Source: Thermoprotei archaeon (GTDB lineage Archaea > Thermoproteota > Thermoprotei > Thermofilales > B20-G17). Taken from it: a stretch of DNA of 14,422 nt. A program made the translations under genes and the position numbers. Below the pieces are notes generated by a model. That model was not told the origin of the DNA. It ran no database searches and saw nothing but the letters and a program-made list of their open reading frames with translations. Positions 1-6,191 of the stretch are shown in pieces (position 1 is the stretch's first letter; the number at the start of each line of letters is the position of its first letter). Where the stretch lies: assembly GCA_003650785.1 (NCBI GenBank), contig QMRW01000021.1:1-14422 (forward strand), written 5' to 3'.

Positions 1-354
1 ACCATTACTGGCAATCATTATGCAGGAGGGATGAATAGGTACTATGGGAATCCCTGCATCCGAGAAATATCTGCATAGTAGCTCGTTTAAACGTAACATG
101 GCTATTCTAGTCTCTATATATCCTCTGTAGGACGTCTCTCCTCTATCTATTCTATAGGATGTCGCTACATAATGTCCGAAGGATCCTCCTCCATGAATTA
201 AGATGAACCTAAAGTTTTTATGAATAAGTTTACTGATCTCTCTTGCTAACGATTTCATTACCTCTGTCCTTGGACATAATGGTCTACTTTTATCGGTTAT
301 AGCAGATCCTCCAAGTTTCAGTATTATTAATTTACTATCATTGGTACAACTCAA
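1..354 (-). CDS. ipk: Isopentenyl phosphate kinase (3' part outside the window)
   Basis: An amino-acid-kinase-fold enzyme that phosphorylates isopentenyl phosphate to isopentenyl diphosphate, the last step of the archaeal alternative mevalonate pathway in the cytoplasm. The visible 118 codons (no stop; the frame runs off position 1) contain the N-terminal LKLGGSAITDK loop (residues 12-22, Lys13 and the Gly-Gly pair contacting phosphates) and HGGGSFGH at 54-61, whose last His is the catalytic histidine typical of this family. I chose the TTG at 354 because it puts LKLGGS about 12 residues in and lies just after a strong Shine-Dalgarno (GGTGGTGATC, overlapping the stop of the upstream synthase). 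It is 4 nt downstream of the prenyl synthase gene, so the two are very probably co-transcribed and coupled. Other amino acid kinases share the fold, but GGSFGH with this neighbour makes this assignment quite safe. Confidence 0.9.
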   Translation of the reverse strand, partial: MSCTNDSKLIILKLGGSAITDKSRPLCPRTEVMKSLAREISKLIHKNFRFILIHGGGSFGHYVATSYRIDRGETSYRGYIETRIAMLRLNELLCRYFSDAGIPIVPIHPSCIMIASNG

Positions 355-358
355 TTGA

Positions 359-1375
359 TCACCACCTTCTTTTCACTATGAAGTAACCAATCTCTTCTAG
401 CATCTCCCTTGCCTCTGTCATCTCTAACCTACGGAGACTATGTATAGCACTTTCAATAAATTCCTTAGCCATTCGATAAGCTCTCTCCTTTGAGGTTGTA
501 GTCTTTATTATGGTTATGGCCTCTCTAACATCCCTATCGTGAACCTCATCTTTTCTCAGTATGCCTAGTAGTCTTCTCTTCTCTACTTCATCTAGTTCCT
601 CTAGTGATAGAAGTACAACTATATTTCCGAGCTTGTGTTCTATTATGTCCTTGCCTACCTTCTTTCCGAATACTCTCTCCTCCCCGAATATATCTAAGAG
701 GTCATCAACTATCTGAAAGGCCATTCCTATATTGAGTCCATACTCCGAGAGCGATTTTCTTATTGAGTTATCTGCATCAGCTACTATAGCTCCTGAAAGA
801 CAGCTTGCACGCATTAGCTCCGCTGTCTTATATCTTATCATCTTAAAGTAGTCGTTGAGAGTAATGTTATAATATCGATGTTTAATTAGGTATTCTTCAT
901 GTCTACCAGCTTGCTCAAACAATATATCTAATCTCTCTCCTTCTATTAACCTCTTAAGAGTAGTTGCGAGTAGTGAATGAAGTTCTACGGGACACTTTGT
1001 ATCGTTAATAGCTTGGACAATAGACTCTCTATAATGTGTTGCAACTAGTATAGCCATTACATCACTATAGACCTTTCTAAGAGTAGGCTTACCCCTTCTC
1101 AACTCACCCCTATCTATTATATCATCGAGTATCAGTGAATAGTTATGGACAAGTTCTATTGCTGCAGCAACTGGTACAGCATCTTCTATTCTACCCCCCG
1201 CAGCTTCACAGCTCAGTATAGTGAGTGCGGGTCTTATTCTCTTCCCTCCCACCTTTACTTGATAGAGTACAGCCTCTCTAAAGTCACCAGAAGTATCCCT
1301 TAGTAGGACCTCCTCCATGTATTCGTCAACAAGAGCTCCTAGTTCTCTGAGCTTATCGAGTACGATTGAGCTCAC
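359..1375 (-). CDS. gds: Geranylgeranyl diphosphate synthase (short-chain isoprenyl diphosphate synthase)
   Basis: A trans-prenyltransferase condensing isopentenyl diphosphate with allylic diphosphates to make C20 geranylgeranyl diphosphate, the side chain of archaeal ether lipids. Seen: GGKRIRP at 43-49 (substrate-binding Lys45/Arg48), the first Asp-rich motif DDIID at 84-88 followed by RRGKPT, and the second Asp-rich motif DDLLD at 224-228 followed by FGKKVGKD. Tyr79 lies five residues before the first motif; an aromatic residue there is known to set chain length in archaeal type I GGPP synthases, which favours a C20 rather than a longer product. Length (338 aa) is normal. The start is GTG at 1375 with only a weak Shine-Dalgarno. 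Its own TATA-like box lies at 1405-1414 and it heads a unit with the downstream kinase gene. A farnesyl/geranylgeranyl bifunctional product cannot be excluded. Confidence 0.93.
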   Translation of the reverse strand: MSSIVLDKLRELGALVDEYMEEVLLRDTSGDFREAVLYQVKVGGKRIRPALTILSCEAAGGRIEDAVPVAAAIELVHNYSLILDDIIDRGELRRGKPTLRKVYSDVMAILVATHYRESIVQAINDTKCPVELHSLLATTLKRLIEGERLDILFEQAGRHEEYLIKHRYYNITLNDYFKMIRYKTAELMRASCLSGAIVADADNSIRKSLSEYGLNIGMAFQIVDDLLDIFGEERVFGKKVGKDIIEHKLGNIVVLLSLEELDEVEKRRLLGILRKDEVHDRDVREAITIIKTTTSKERAYRMAKEFIESAIHSLRRLEMTEAREMLEEIGYFIVKRRW

Positions 1376-1404
1376 AGTATTCCCTATTCTTCTCAGTATA
1401 ACTC

Positions 1405-1414
1405 CAATTTAAAC
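1405..1414 (-). promoter_or_regulatory. TATA-like box for the prenyl synthase-ipk unit
   Basis: Reading the minus strand, GTTTAAATT lies about 30-35 nt before the GTG start at 1375, so transcription would begin near 1383-1385 with a leader of about 10 nt. The box sits in the 57-nt gap after the DUF1028 gene, suggesting the lipid genes can be transcribed independently of it. Inferred from spacing and composition only. Confidence 0.5.
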
Positions 1415-1432
1415 TTAGGTAAGAACTTAGCT

Positions 1433-2029
1433 CTAGGTGATTATATGAAGAAGTTTTTCTTCGAGTTTCTTTAGAGGATCCAATGAGTAGTCCACTTGAA
1501 CCCTAATAGGATTACTATATGGTTCTACATATACAACAGCAGCACTACGATCTCCTCTTCTATCTCCACCAGCTTCGTGTCCTGCTTTAAGGGCTTTTAT
1601 GAGTCTCACGATAGGATGAAGATCCGAGGTAGTACTTAACACCCTATACATTACGTCGATAACATCACTACTACTGAGCATATTTCCACCACAAACAAAG
1701 CCTATACCAATCCTAGCACCTTTGGCTGGAGGACATAAGACACCTGTATGAGCGTATCCATTCCCTCTACAGGAGAACACTAAAAGCTGTCTCTTATCGG
1801 GCTCAGGATCCGTACGTAGAGCCAAGTCAACAGCCTCCCTACTATTGTAGCCTCTTTCGAGTAGGGATAAGACAAGAGGTCCTAGTGTGATATTTGTATA
1901 TCCCTGTGTTGCCACCGCACCTACACACGCTCTAGCCCACGGGACTCTATTACCTACTGCTAGACTACCTGAAACTACACCTACTAGGACAGTACCCTCA
2001 GGTTCAGCCAGCACTACGGTATAAGTCAT
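1433..2029 (-). CDS. DUF1028 family protein (Ntn-hydrolase-like fold)
   Basis: A member of the DUF1028 family, recognised from the N-terminal MTYTVV start, the VPWARACVGAVATQG block at about 29-43, the ADP/TDPEPDKRQLLVF region at 74-84 and the AGHEAGGDRRGDRSAAVVYV signature at about 149-168. The family is placed in the Ntn-hydrolase fold group, where the residue exposed after Met removal (here Thr2) may act as nucleophile; the substrate is unknown. The length of 198 aa is a little short for the family, mainly at the C-terminus. There is no signal peptide. ATG at 2029 is preceded by GGGAG. It is divergent from the membrane phosphatase gene with a 77-nt shared upstream region. Not obviously linked in function to the lipid genes that follow it. 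Confidence 0.85.
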   Translation of the reverse strand: MTYTVVLAEPEGTVLVGVVSGSLAVGNRVPWARACVGAVATQGYTNITLGPLVLSLLERGYNSREAVDLALRTDPEPDKRQLLVFSCRGNGYAHTGVLCPPAKGARIGIGFVCGGNMLSSSDVIDVMYRVLSTTSDLHPIVRLIKALKAGHEAGGDRRGDRSAAVVYVEPYSNPIRVQVDYSLDPLKKLEEKLLHIIT

Positions 2030-2047
2030 ACTCTCTCCCAGTTGAAC

Positions 2048-2056
2048 CTATTTATC
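2048..2056 (-). promoter_or_regulatory. TATA-like box for the DUF1028 gene
   Basis: On the minus strand GATAAATAGG is centred about 25 nt before the ATG at 2029, the usual archaeal distance to a start site at or next to the initiation codon. Position-based inference. Confidence 0.4.
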
Positions 2057-2069
2057 TATTAGCGTGAGG

Positions 2070-2095
2070 ATTAATAACTTGATTTCCTTAATCAA
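2070..2095 (+). promoter_or_regulatory. uppP promoter with a 6-bp inverted repeat
   Basis: ATTAATAAC at about 2070-2078 is a plausible TATA box, placing a start near 2099 and a leader of about 8 nt for the gene at 2107. Immediately after it, TTGATT (2079-2084) and AATCAA (2090-2095) form an inverted repeat with a 5-nt spacer, located between the TATA box and the start site, where a repressor could block polymerase. The arms are short and AT-rich, so chance is possible. Confidence 0.35.
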
Positions 2096-2106
2096 CTGAG
2101 CTTAAG

Positions 2107-2889
2107 ATGAGAGAATGGTTACTAGTACTACTAGGTATAGTTCAGGGAGTGGCAGAATGGTTGCCAGTAAGTAGTAGCGGTATAGTAATGCTAATACTAG
2201 TGCTTTTAGAAATATCCCCTCAAGTAGCTTATGATGTAGCACTATATTTACACTTAGGAACAGCTGTAGCTGGCTTCGTGTACTACCGAAAAATATTCTA
2301 TCGCTCTGTGGTAGATTTAGTTAGAGCTGACTTCACCAATATCTACTTGAAATTCCTACTAGTTACCACAGCTCTCTCTATAATAGTAGCTTTACCTACT
2401 TACATAGTATTCAGAGGAGTTGTAAGTAGACTCGAAGGCTCAGTACTAATGTTATTCATAGGATTATTACTGCTAGTGGTGGCTATACTGCTAAGAGTAT
2501 CTGGAAAAAGCACTACTAGGAGAGTGGAGGATATTGAGTTTAGGGATATGATTTTGTATAGCCTAGCCCAGGGGCTCTCAGTGTTACCTGGAGTTTCAAG
2601 GAGTGGAATAACTCTGGCAGTTATGTTAATATTGGGCTTCAGTTCAGAGGATTCACTTACAGTTAGTTTCTTAACCGCACCTATAGTGAGTTTACTGACT
2701 GCTCCGTTAATGTATAGAGAATTTGAACCAGTATACGTTGCTCCACTTATAGTCTCAACTGTAGTAGGCATAGTAACTATAGGAATGATGCTAAGGCTAG
2801 CTAGAGTATTTGAGACGGATATCTTTACGATCATAGTAGCCTTAATGATTCTATCAGCTAGTATAGTACTTACTCTCAGTAGTCTCTAG
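2107..2889 (+). CDS. uppP: Undecaprenyl-diphosphatase (UppP/BacA) family membrane phosphatase
   Basis: An integral membrane phosphatase of the UppP/BacA family, which converts polyprenyl diphosphate to monophosphate so that the lipid carrier can be reused. In an archaeon the likely substrate is a dolichyl-type or other isoprenoid carrier used for N-glycosylation or surface polysaccharide (inference). Seen: 260 aa, nearly all hydrophobic, with about seven to eight membrane segments. The (E/Q)xxxE motif is present as Gln13...Glu17 followed by WLPVSSSG, and the second signature PGVSRSGIT is at 161-169. The residue matching the catalytic-site His of the E. coli enzyme (after SSTG) is Ile26 here. 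ATG at 2107 is the first Met and gives the right distance to the first motif. A kinase-independent recycling role is consistent with the nearby isoprenoid genes, but they lie on the other strand. Confidence 0.88.
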   Translation: MREWLLVLLGIVQGVAEWLPVSSSGIVMLILVLLEISPQVAYDVALYLHLGTAVAGFVYYRKIFYRSVVDLVRADFTNIYLKFLLVTTALSIIVALPTYIVFRGVVSRLEGSVLMLFIGLLLLVVAILLRVSGKSTTRRVEDIEFRDMILYSLAQGLSVLPGVSRSGITLAVMLILGFSSEDSLTVSFLTAPIVSLLTAPLMYREFEPVYVAPLIVSTVVGIVTIGMMLRLARVFETDIFTIIVALMILSASIVLTLSSL

Positions 2890-2922
2890 AGGGGTATTTA
2901 TTAGGAGGTTCCAAGATTACAT

Positions 2923-2930
2923 TTTTAAAT
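2923..2930 (+). promoter_or_regulatory. TATA-like box for the uS15 - RNase P unit
   Basis: TTTTAAAT lies about 43 nt before the ATG at 2970. Transcription would begin near 2953, giving a leader of about 17 nt that carries GGGGAT as ribosome binding site. It falls after the end of the phosphatase gene and is the likely head of the ribosomal protein/RNase P operon. Confidence 0.5.
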
Positions 2931-2969
2931 AACAGTTGCATACGCTGAGTAGCATATGTAGGGGATAGT

Positions 2970-3416
2970 ATGAGAAAGCGTAAGAAGAAAGGTAAGTCGC
3001 ACTCAACACGACCCCTGAGAACAGGTCCTCCAGAATGGCTAAAATTATCTCCAGGGGAAGTTGAAAGCCTAATAGTAGATTTAGCTAAACGTGGATATCC
3101 CCCCTCAATGATAGGCATAATACTTAGAGATCAGTATGGAATACCCCTGGTTAAACAGGTAACAGGAAAGAAGATTGTACAGATACTTAGAGAACATGGT
3201 CTAAACCCTGAACTTCCAGAGGATCTAGCTAACCTCATAAGGAGAGCTATGAGGGTGAGGAGACACTTAGAAGAACATCCTAAAGATTATCACTCTAAAA
3301 GAGGTCTCCAGGCAATAGAGTCTAAAATCTATAGGTTAGCTAAGTATTATAAGAGAGTAGGAGTACTCCCAAAGGACTGGAAATATAAACCGGAGAAGAT
3401 AAGTATATTCATCTAG
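2970..3416 (+). CDS. rps15: Small ribosomal subunit protein uS15
   Basis: Ribosomal protein S15 of the archaeal/eukaryotic form, which binds the central domain of 16S rRNA. The 148-aa length is typical of that form, with an N-terminal lysine-rich extension and the segment RPLRTGPPEWLKLSPGEVE at about 15-33 ahead of the S15 core. The core shows the helix pair around LANLIRRAMRVRRHLEEHP and the conserved DYHSKRGLQAIESKIYRLAKYYKRVG segment (about 107-132; His-Ser-Lys-Arg contacts rRNA). ATG at 2970 follows GGGGAT. The next gene, RNase P Rpp30, begins 12 nt after the stop, so the two are co-transcribed, an association of rps15 with RNA-processing genes that is common in archaea. Confidence 0.97.
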   Translation: MRKRKKKGKSHSTRPLRTGPPEWLKLSPGEVESLIVDLAKRGYPPSMIGIILRDQYGIPLVKQVTGKKIVQILREHGLNPELPEDLANLIRRAMRVRRHLEEHPKDYHSKRGLQAIESKIYRLAKYYKRVGVLPKDWKYKPEKISIFI

Positions 3417-3428
3417 CAGGGGAGGATC

Positions 3429-4121
3429 TTGAGAAAATTCTACGACCTATATATAGTGGCGAGTACTGAAGATATTCCTAAATTCCTTGAGAGGGGTCTA
3501 AAGCTAGGATACAGAGGGATAGCCATCTCCGGGCTATCCATCAGCACGAGAGAAAAGTTGGAGATCGACTTAAATGTAGAAATTATATCCAGACTTGATC
3601 TATATTTTGATAGAAACATACAGGCAAAAAGAATACTTAGAAAGGAGAGAAGGAACTTCGAAATAATAGTTGCCCATCCTAAAAATGTGAACGCTGCCAG
3701 ATTCTCAGCTAGAGATAGGAGGATAGATATGATCAATTTCCACGGAAATGAGCATCTCTTTGGACCAGTTCAGGCAAAACTCATGGCTAATGAAGGTAAA
3801 ATACTCGAAGTATGTCTCAAAAGGATAAGAGTTTTGAACAAAAAATCAAGTCTGCGTACGCTTTTTAGTATTATTAGGAGATACTATAATATGTTGACAC
3901 TAGCGAGGGAAATGGGAGTGGACGTAGTGTGCTCTAGCGGAGCGAGTGATCCCTATGAAATGCATCCACCTAGAGATATTGCAGCCTTTATCTCGACCCT
4001 TGGACTTGGAGATAGAGCTATATACTCCCTAAGTAAGATCCCAATGAGCATTGTTGAGAGAAATAGACTAAAGCTCTCAAATAAGTTCATTGCACCAGGT
4101 GTAATGTTACTAGATGAATGA
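3429..4121 (+). CDS. rnp3: RNase P protein component 3 (Rpp30)
   Basis: Rpp30 subunit of archaeal RNase P, a TIM-barrel-like protein that partners with Pop5 to support the catalytic domain of RNase P RNA during tRNA 5'-leader removal. Family features seen: N-terminal YDLYI strand (usual YDLHI), the ISRLDLYF segment at about 54-61, SARDRRIDMINF near 92-103, and the C-terminal VVCSSGASDPYEMHPPRDIAA block around residues 164-184. At 230 aa it has normal length. The only suitable start is TTG at 3429, immediately preceded by GGGGAGGAT; the spacer is short (about 3 nt). It follows rps15 by 12 nt and is followed by the gene for its binding partner Pop5, which confirms the assignment. Confidence 0.95.
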   Translation: MRKFYDLYIVASTEDIPKFLERGLKLGYRGIAISGLSISTREKLEIDLNVEIISRLDLYFDRNIQAKRILRKERRNFEIIVAHPKNVNAARFSARDRRIDMINFHGNEHLFGPVQAKLMANEGKILEVCLKRIRVLNKKSSLRTLFSIIRRYYNMLTLAREMGVDVVCSSGASDPYEMHPPRDIAAFISTLGLGDRAIYSLSKIPMSIVERNRLKLSNKFIAPGVMLLDE

Positions 4122-4131
4122 TATATTTAAA
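4122..4131 (+). promoter_or_regulatory. TATA-like box before the Pop5 gene
   Basis: TATATTTAAA begins directly after the Rpp30 stop codon. Its centre is about 41 nt before the proposed CTG start of Pop5 at 4167, so a transcript would start near 4152 with a 15-nt leader holding GAGGGAG. This would let Pop5 be made from an internal promoter as well as by read-through from rps15-rnp3. Confidence 0.4.
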
Positions 4132-4166
4132 CTAAAGCGATAGACAAGGATAGTGAGGGAGCTGAA

Positions 4167-4544
4167 CTGGTAAGAGCAAAGAGACTGAGAAGAAGATACC
4201 TAGTATTCAGAGTGGAATCTAAGAACGGAGATAAAATATGGAAAAGAAGAGAAATAGAGGAGCCTTTAATCAATAGTCTACTCGTACTTCGCGGAATAGT
4301 GGGACTCGTAGAGACAAACTTCAAGTTGGTCAAATATGATGAACAAAGAAGCGCAGGAATAATATCATGCTTTCATAAACATGTCGATCTAGTGAGATCA
4401 GCCATACTCATGGCTGGATATAGGCTAGATAATACAGTTATGTACACAGTTAAGACTACTGGTACTCTTAAAAAAGCAATTAAAATTCTCGAATCTATGC
4501 CTAAGATAATTTCACATAATTTCGTAGACACCCGGAAGGAGTAA
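4167..4544 (+). CDS. rnp2: RNase P protein component 2 (Pop5), apparent CTG start
   Basis: Pop5 subunit of archaeal RNase P; it has an RRM-like fold and forms the heterotetramer with Rpp30 that activates the catalytic RNA. The core is seen in INSLLVLRGIVGLVE, the strand GIISCFHKHVDLVRSAIL (Pop5 families carry RC-x-R/H...V here) and TVKTTGTLKKAIK (usual SGT-x-K/R). The frame is open from 4131 but contains no ATG, GTG or TTG until GTG at 4212. Starting there would delete the conserved basic N-terminus and first strand (RLRRRYLVFRV), so I place the start at CTG 4167, preceded by GAGGGAG with about 5 nt spacing; CTG at 4185 is a poorer alternative. This gives about 126 aa, normal for Pop5. A sequencing error or ATA start at 4140 are other possibilities. 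It lies between rnp3 and psmA. Confidence 0.9.
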   Translation: MVRAKRLRRRYLVFRVESKNGDKIWKRREIEEPLINSLLVLRGIVGLVETNFKLVKYDEQRSAGIISCFHKHVDLVRSAILMAGYRLDNTVMYTVKTTGTLKKAIKILESMPKIISHNFVDTRKE

Positions 4545-4568
4545 TACCTCTCTACATTAGTACTCTGC

Positions 4569-4664
4569 ATGAGTATACAAGGAATTCTAGAAGAGCTTAT
4601 AGGAGATTTAAGATATGATCCTCTACTAGGCTATTTGAGTGGATATTTATATAGGGACTCATAG
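4569..4664 (+). CDS. Possible 31-residue peptide after Pop5
   Basis: An ATG-started frame of 31 codons, in the same frame as Pop5 and separated from its TAA by eight sense codons. The predicted peptide looks like a short amphipathic helix (GILEELIGDLRYDP) followed by LLGYLSGYLYR, with codon choice like that of the neighbours. There is no clear ribosome binding site, and I know of no family with this sequence. It may be a real microprotein, the remnant of a longer gene between Pop5 and the proteasome gene, or chance. The 98 nt that follow hold only the psmA promoter. Confidence 0.25.
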   Translation: MSIQGILEELIGDLRYDPLLGYLSGYLYRDS

Positions 4665-4714
4665 TAATCAAATATAGTTGTAAATTGAGATGGCTGTAGG
4701 TCTTATACATTATT

Positions 4715-4728
4715 GAAAAGTTATATAA
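4715..4728 (+). promoter_or_regulatory. Promoter of the proteasome-exosome operon (BRE and TATA)
   Basis: GAAAAG (purine-rich BRE-like) followed by TTATATAA at 4721-4728, about 38 nt before the psmA TTG. Transcription would begin near 4750 and the short leader carries AGGTGAT at 4751-4757. This is the best-looking archaeal promoter in the window and the next seven genes follow without a gap over about 6 nt, or 15 nt at most where the later L37Ae start is used. Confidence 0.65.
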
Positions 4729-4762
4729 GCCACAGATCGAAAAAATCCCTAGGTGATATGTA

Positions 4763-5482
4763 TTGTTCCCTCCGACGGGAATGGGGTATGATAGAGCTAT
4801 AACCATTTGGTCACCAGATGGAAGACTTTATCAAGTAGAATATGCTATGGAAGCCGTTAGGAGAGGATCACTTACACTGGGAATAAAGACAGAAGAAGGT
4901 ATAGTACTTGCTGCAGAGGTTAGATCTATAGCTCTCTTAGAGGAAAGTAATAGAGGATATAAGATAGTAGCAGTAGATGATCATATTGGTGTGAGCTTCT
5001 CGGGATGGTTCTCTGATGCTAGAGTATTAATAGACAGAGCTAGATACTATGCACAAGTACATAGGCTTCTTTATGATGAACTTATTGAGGTAGAACTACT
5101 AGCTAGAAGAATTTGCGACATATTACAATTGTACACACAGCATGGAGGAGTTAGACCCTTCGGCGTAGCTCTATTAATAGGTGGTGTTGACTTTACAGGT
5201 CCACAGCTAATTTACGTAGAGCCCAGTGGTACTTACTACAAATTTCTAGCACATGCTATTGGTACTGGTGCTGAAGAACTTAGAGGACTACTCGAAAAGA
5301 GTTATAAGAGAGAGATCCATCTCGATGAAGCCGTAACATTAGCAATAAGGTCACTGAATAAAGTTATTGAAGGAGGATTAAAAGCTGAGAACATAGAAGT
5401 AGCAATAATAGAAAAAGAAACTATGAAGTTTAGAAAACTGGAAAGAGAAGAAATTCGAGAGCTTATTGAAAAAGTAGGGTGA
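4763..5482 (+). CDS. psmA: Proteasome subunit alpha
   Basis: Alpha subunit of the 20S proteasome, forming the outer heptameric rings that gate substrate entry and dock the PAN/Cdc48 ATPases in the cytoplasm. Diagnostic sequence: the gate segment GMGYDRAITIWSPDGRLYQVEYA at about residues 6-28 (Tyr-Asp-Arg and the YQVEYA helix are hallmarks), followed by the GSLTLGIKTEEGIVLAAE strand. It lacks the N-terminal catalytic Thr, as alpha subunits do. Length is 239 aa, normal. The start is TTG at 4763, 5 nt after AGGTGAT; a nearby ATG at 4758 is out of frame. First gene of the operon; the SBDS gene starts 6 nt after its stop. The proteasome alpha-exosome linkage is a known archaeal arrangement. Confidence 0.97.
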   Translation: MFPPTGMGYDRAITIWSPDGRLYQVEYAMEAVRRGSLTLGIKTEEGIVLAAEVRSIALLEESNRGYKIVAVDDHIGVSFSGWFSDARVLIDRARYYAQVHRLLYDELIEVELLARRICDILQLYTQHGGVRPFGVALLIGGVDFTGPQLIYVEPSGTYYKFLAHAIGTGAEELRGLLEKSYKREIHLDEAVTLAIRSLNKVIEGGLKAENIEVAIIEKETMKFRKLEREEIRELIEKVG

Positions 5483-5488
5483 GTTTAA

Positions 5489-6190
5489 TTGAAAGCTAGG
5501 GAAGTCATCGCAAGATATCACTATATGGGTAAGAAATTTGAAATATTAGTCTATGCCGAAAAAGCCTGGTTATTCAAAACAGGTAGACTAGATGATATAA
5601 GAGAAGTCCTGATTGGAGATACTGTATATTATGATGTAAGAAGAGCAATGAAAGCATCCATGGAGGATATTAAAAAGGTCTTCGGAACTGACGACATATA
5701 CAAGGTCGCTGCCAGGATAGTGAAAGAGGGAGAACTACAACTTACAGCAGAGCAACGACGTGAACTTATAGAGGAGAAAAAAAGGAGAGTAATAGAGGTT
5801 CTCTCGAGAAATGCTATAGATCCTAGAACAGGACTACCTCACCCTCCTCTCAGAATAGAGATGGCAATGAAGCAAGCGAGAGTACCTATAGATCCCTTCA
5901 AACCTGTGGAGGAACAGGTTAAATTTGTTATAGATAGTATTAAGAGCATCCTTCCATTAAAACTAGCTAGAGCAAGAGTAGCAGTAAAAGTACCACCAGC
6001 CTATGTAGGAAGAGCCTATGGACCCATCTCAAAAATGGGGAAAGTACTCAGAGTTCACTACCTATCCGATGGTAGTATGAGTATGGAACTTGAAATAGCA
6101 GCTGGACTAACTGAGACACTTCTCAACAAGCTCCTCGAATTGACTAAGGGAGAAGGGGAAATGAAAATATTAAGTAAGGAATTCGTATGA
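5489..6190 (+). CDS. sbds: SBDS family ribosome maturation protein
   Basis: Archaeal homologue of the Shwachman-Bodian-Diamond syndrome protein (Sdo1), which in eukaryotes cooperates with the EFL1 GTPase to release eIF6 from the 60S subunit; in archaea a role in large-subunit maturation is inferred. The N-terminal FYSH domain (about 1-85) shows GKKFEILVYAEKAWLFKTG and VLIGDTVYYDVRRAMKAS. The central helical domain carries QLTAEQRRELIEEKKRRVI and the highly conserved NAIDPRTGLPHPP followed by RIEMAMKQARVPIDPFKP. The C-terminal domain contains ILPLKLARARVAVKVPP and YGPISKMG. Length of 233 aa is standard. The start is TTG at 5489 with GGTGAG upstream, overlapping the psmA stop region. The rrp4 GTG begins 1 nt after its stop. 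Confidence 0.97.
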   Translation: MKAREVIARYHYMGKKFEILVYAEKAWLFKTGRLDDIREVLIGDTVYYDVRRAMKASMEDIKKVFGTDDIYKVAARIVKEGELQLTAEQRRELIEEKKRRVIEVLSRNAIDPRTGLPHPPLRIEMAMKQARVPIDPFKPVEEQVKFVIDSIKSILPLKLARARVAVKVPPAYVGRAYGPISKMGKVLRVHYLSDGSMSMELEIAAGLTETLLNKLLELTKGEGEMKILSKEFV

Positions 6191-6191
6191 T

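Noticed and set aside
2400..2834. 144-codon open frame on the minus strand inside uppP
   Set aside because: Shadow of the well supported membrane phosphatase; composition follows the complement of hydrophobic codons.
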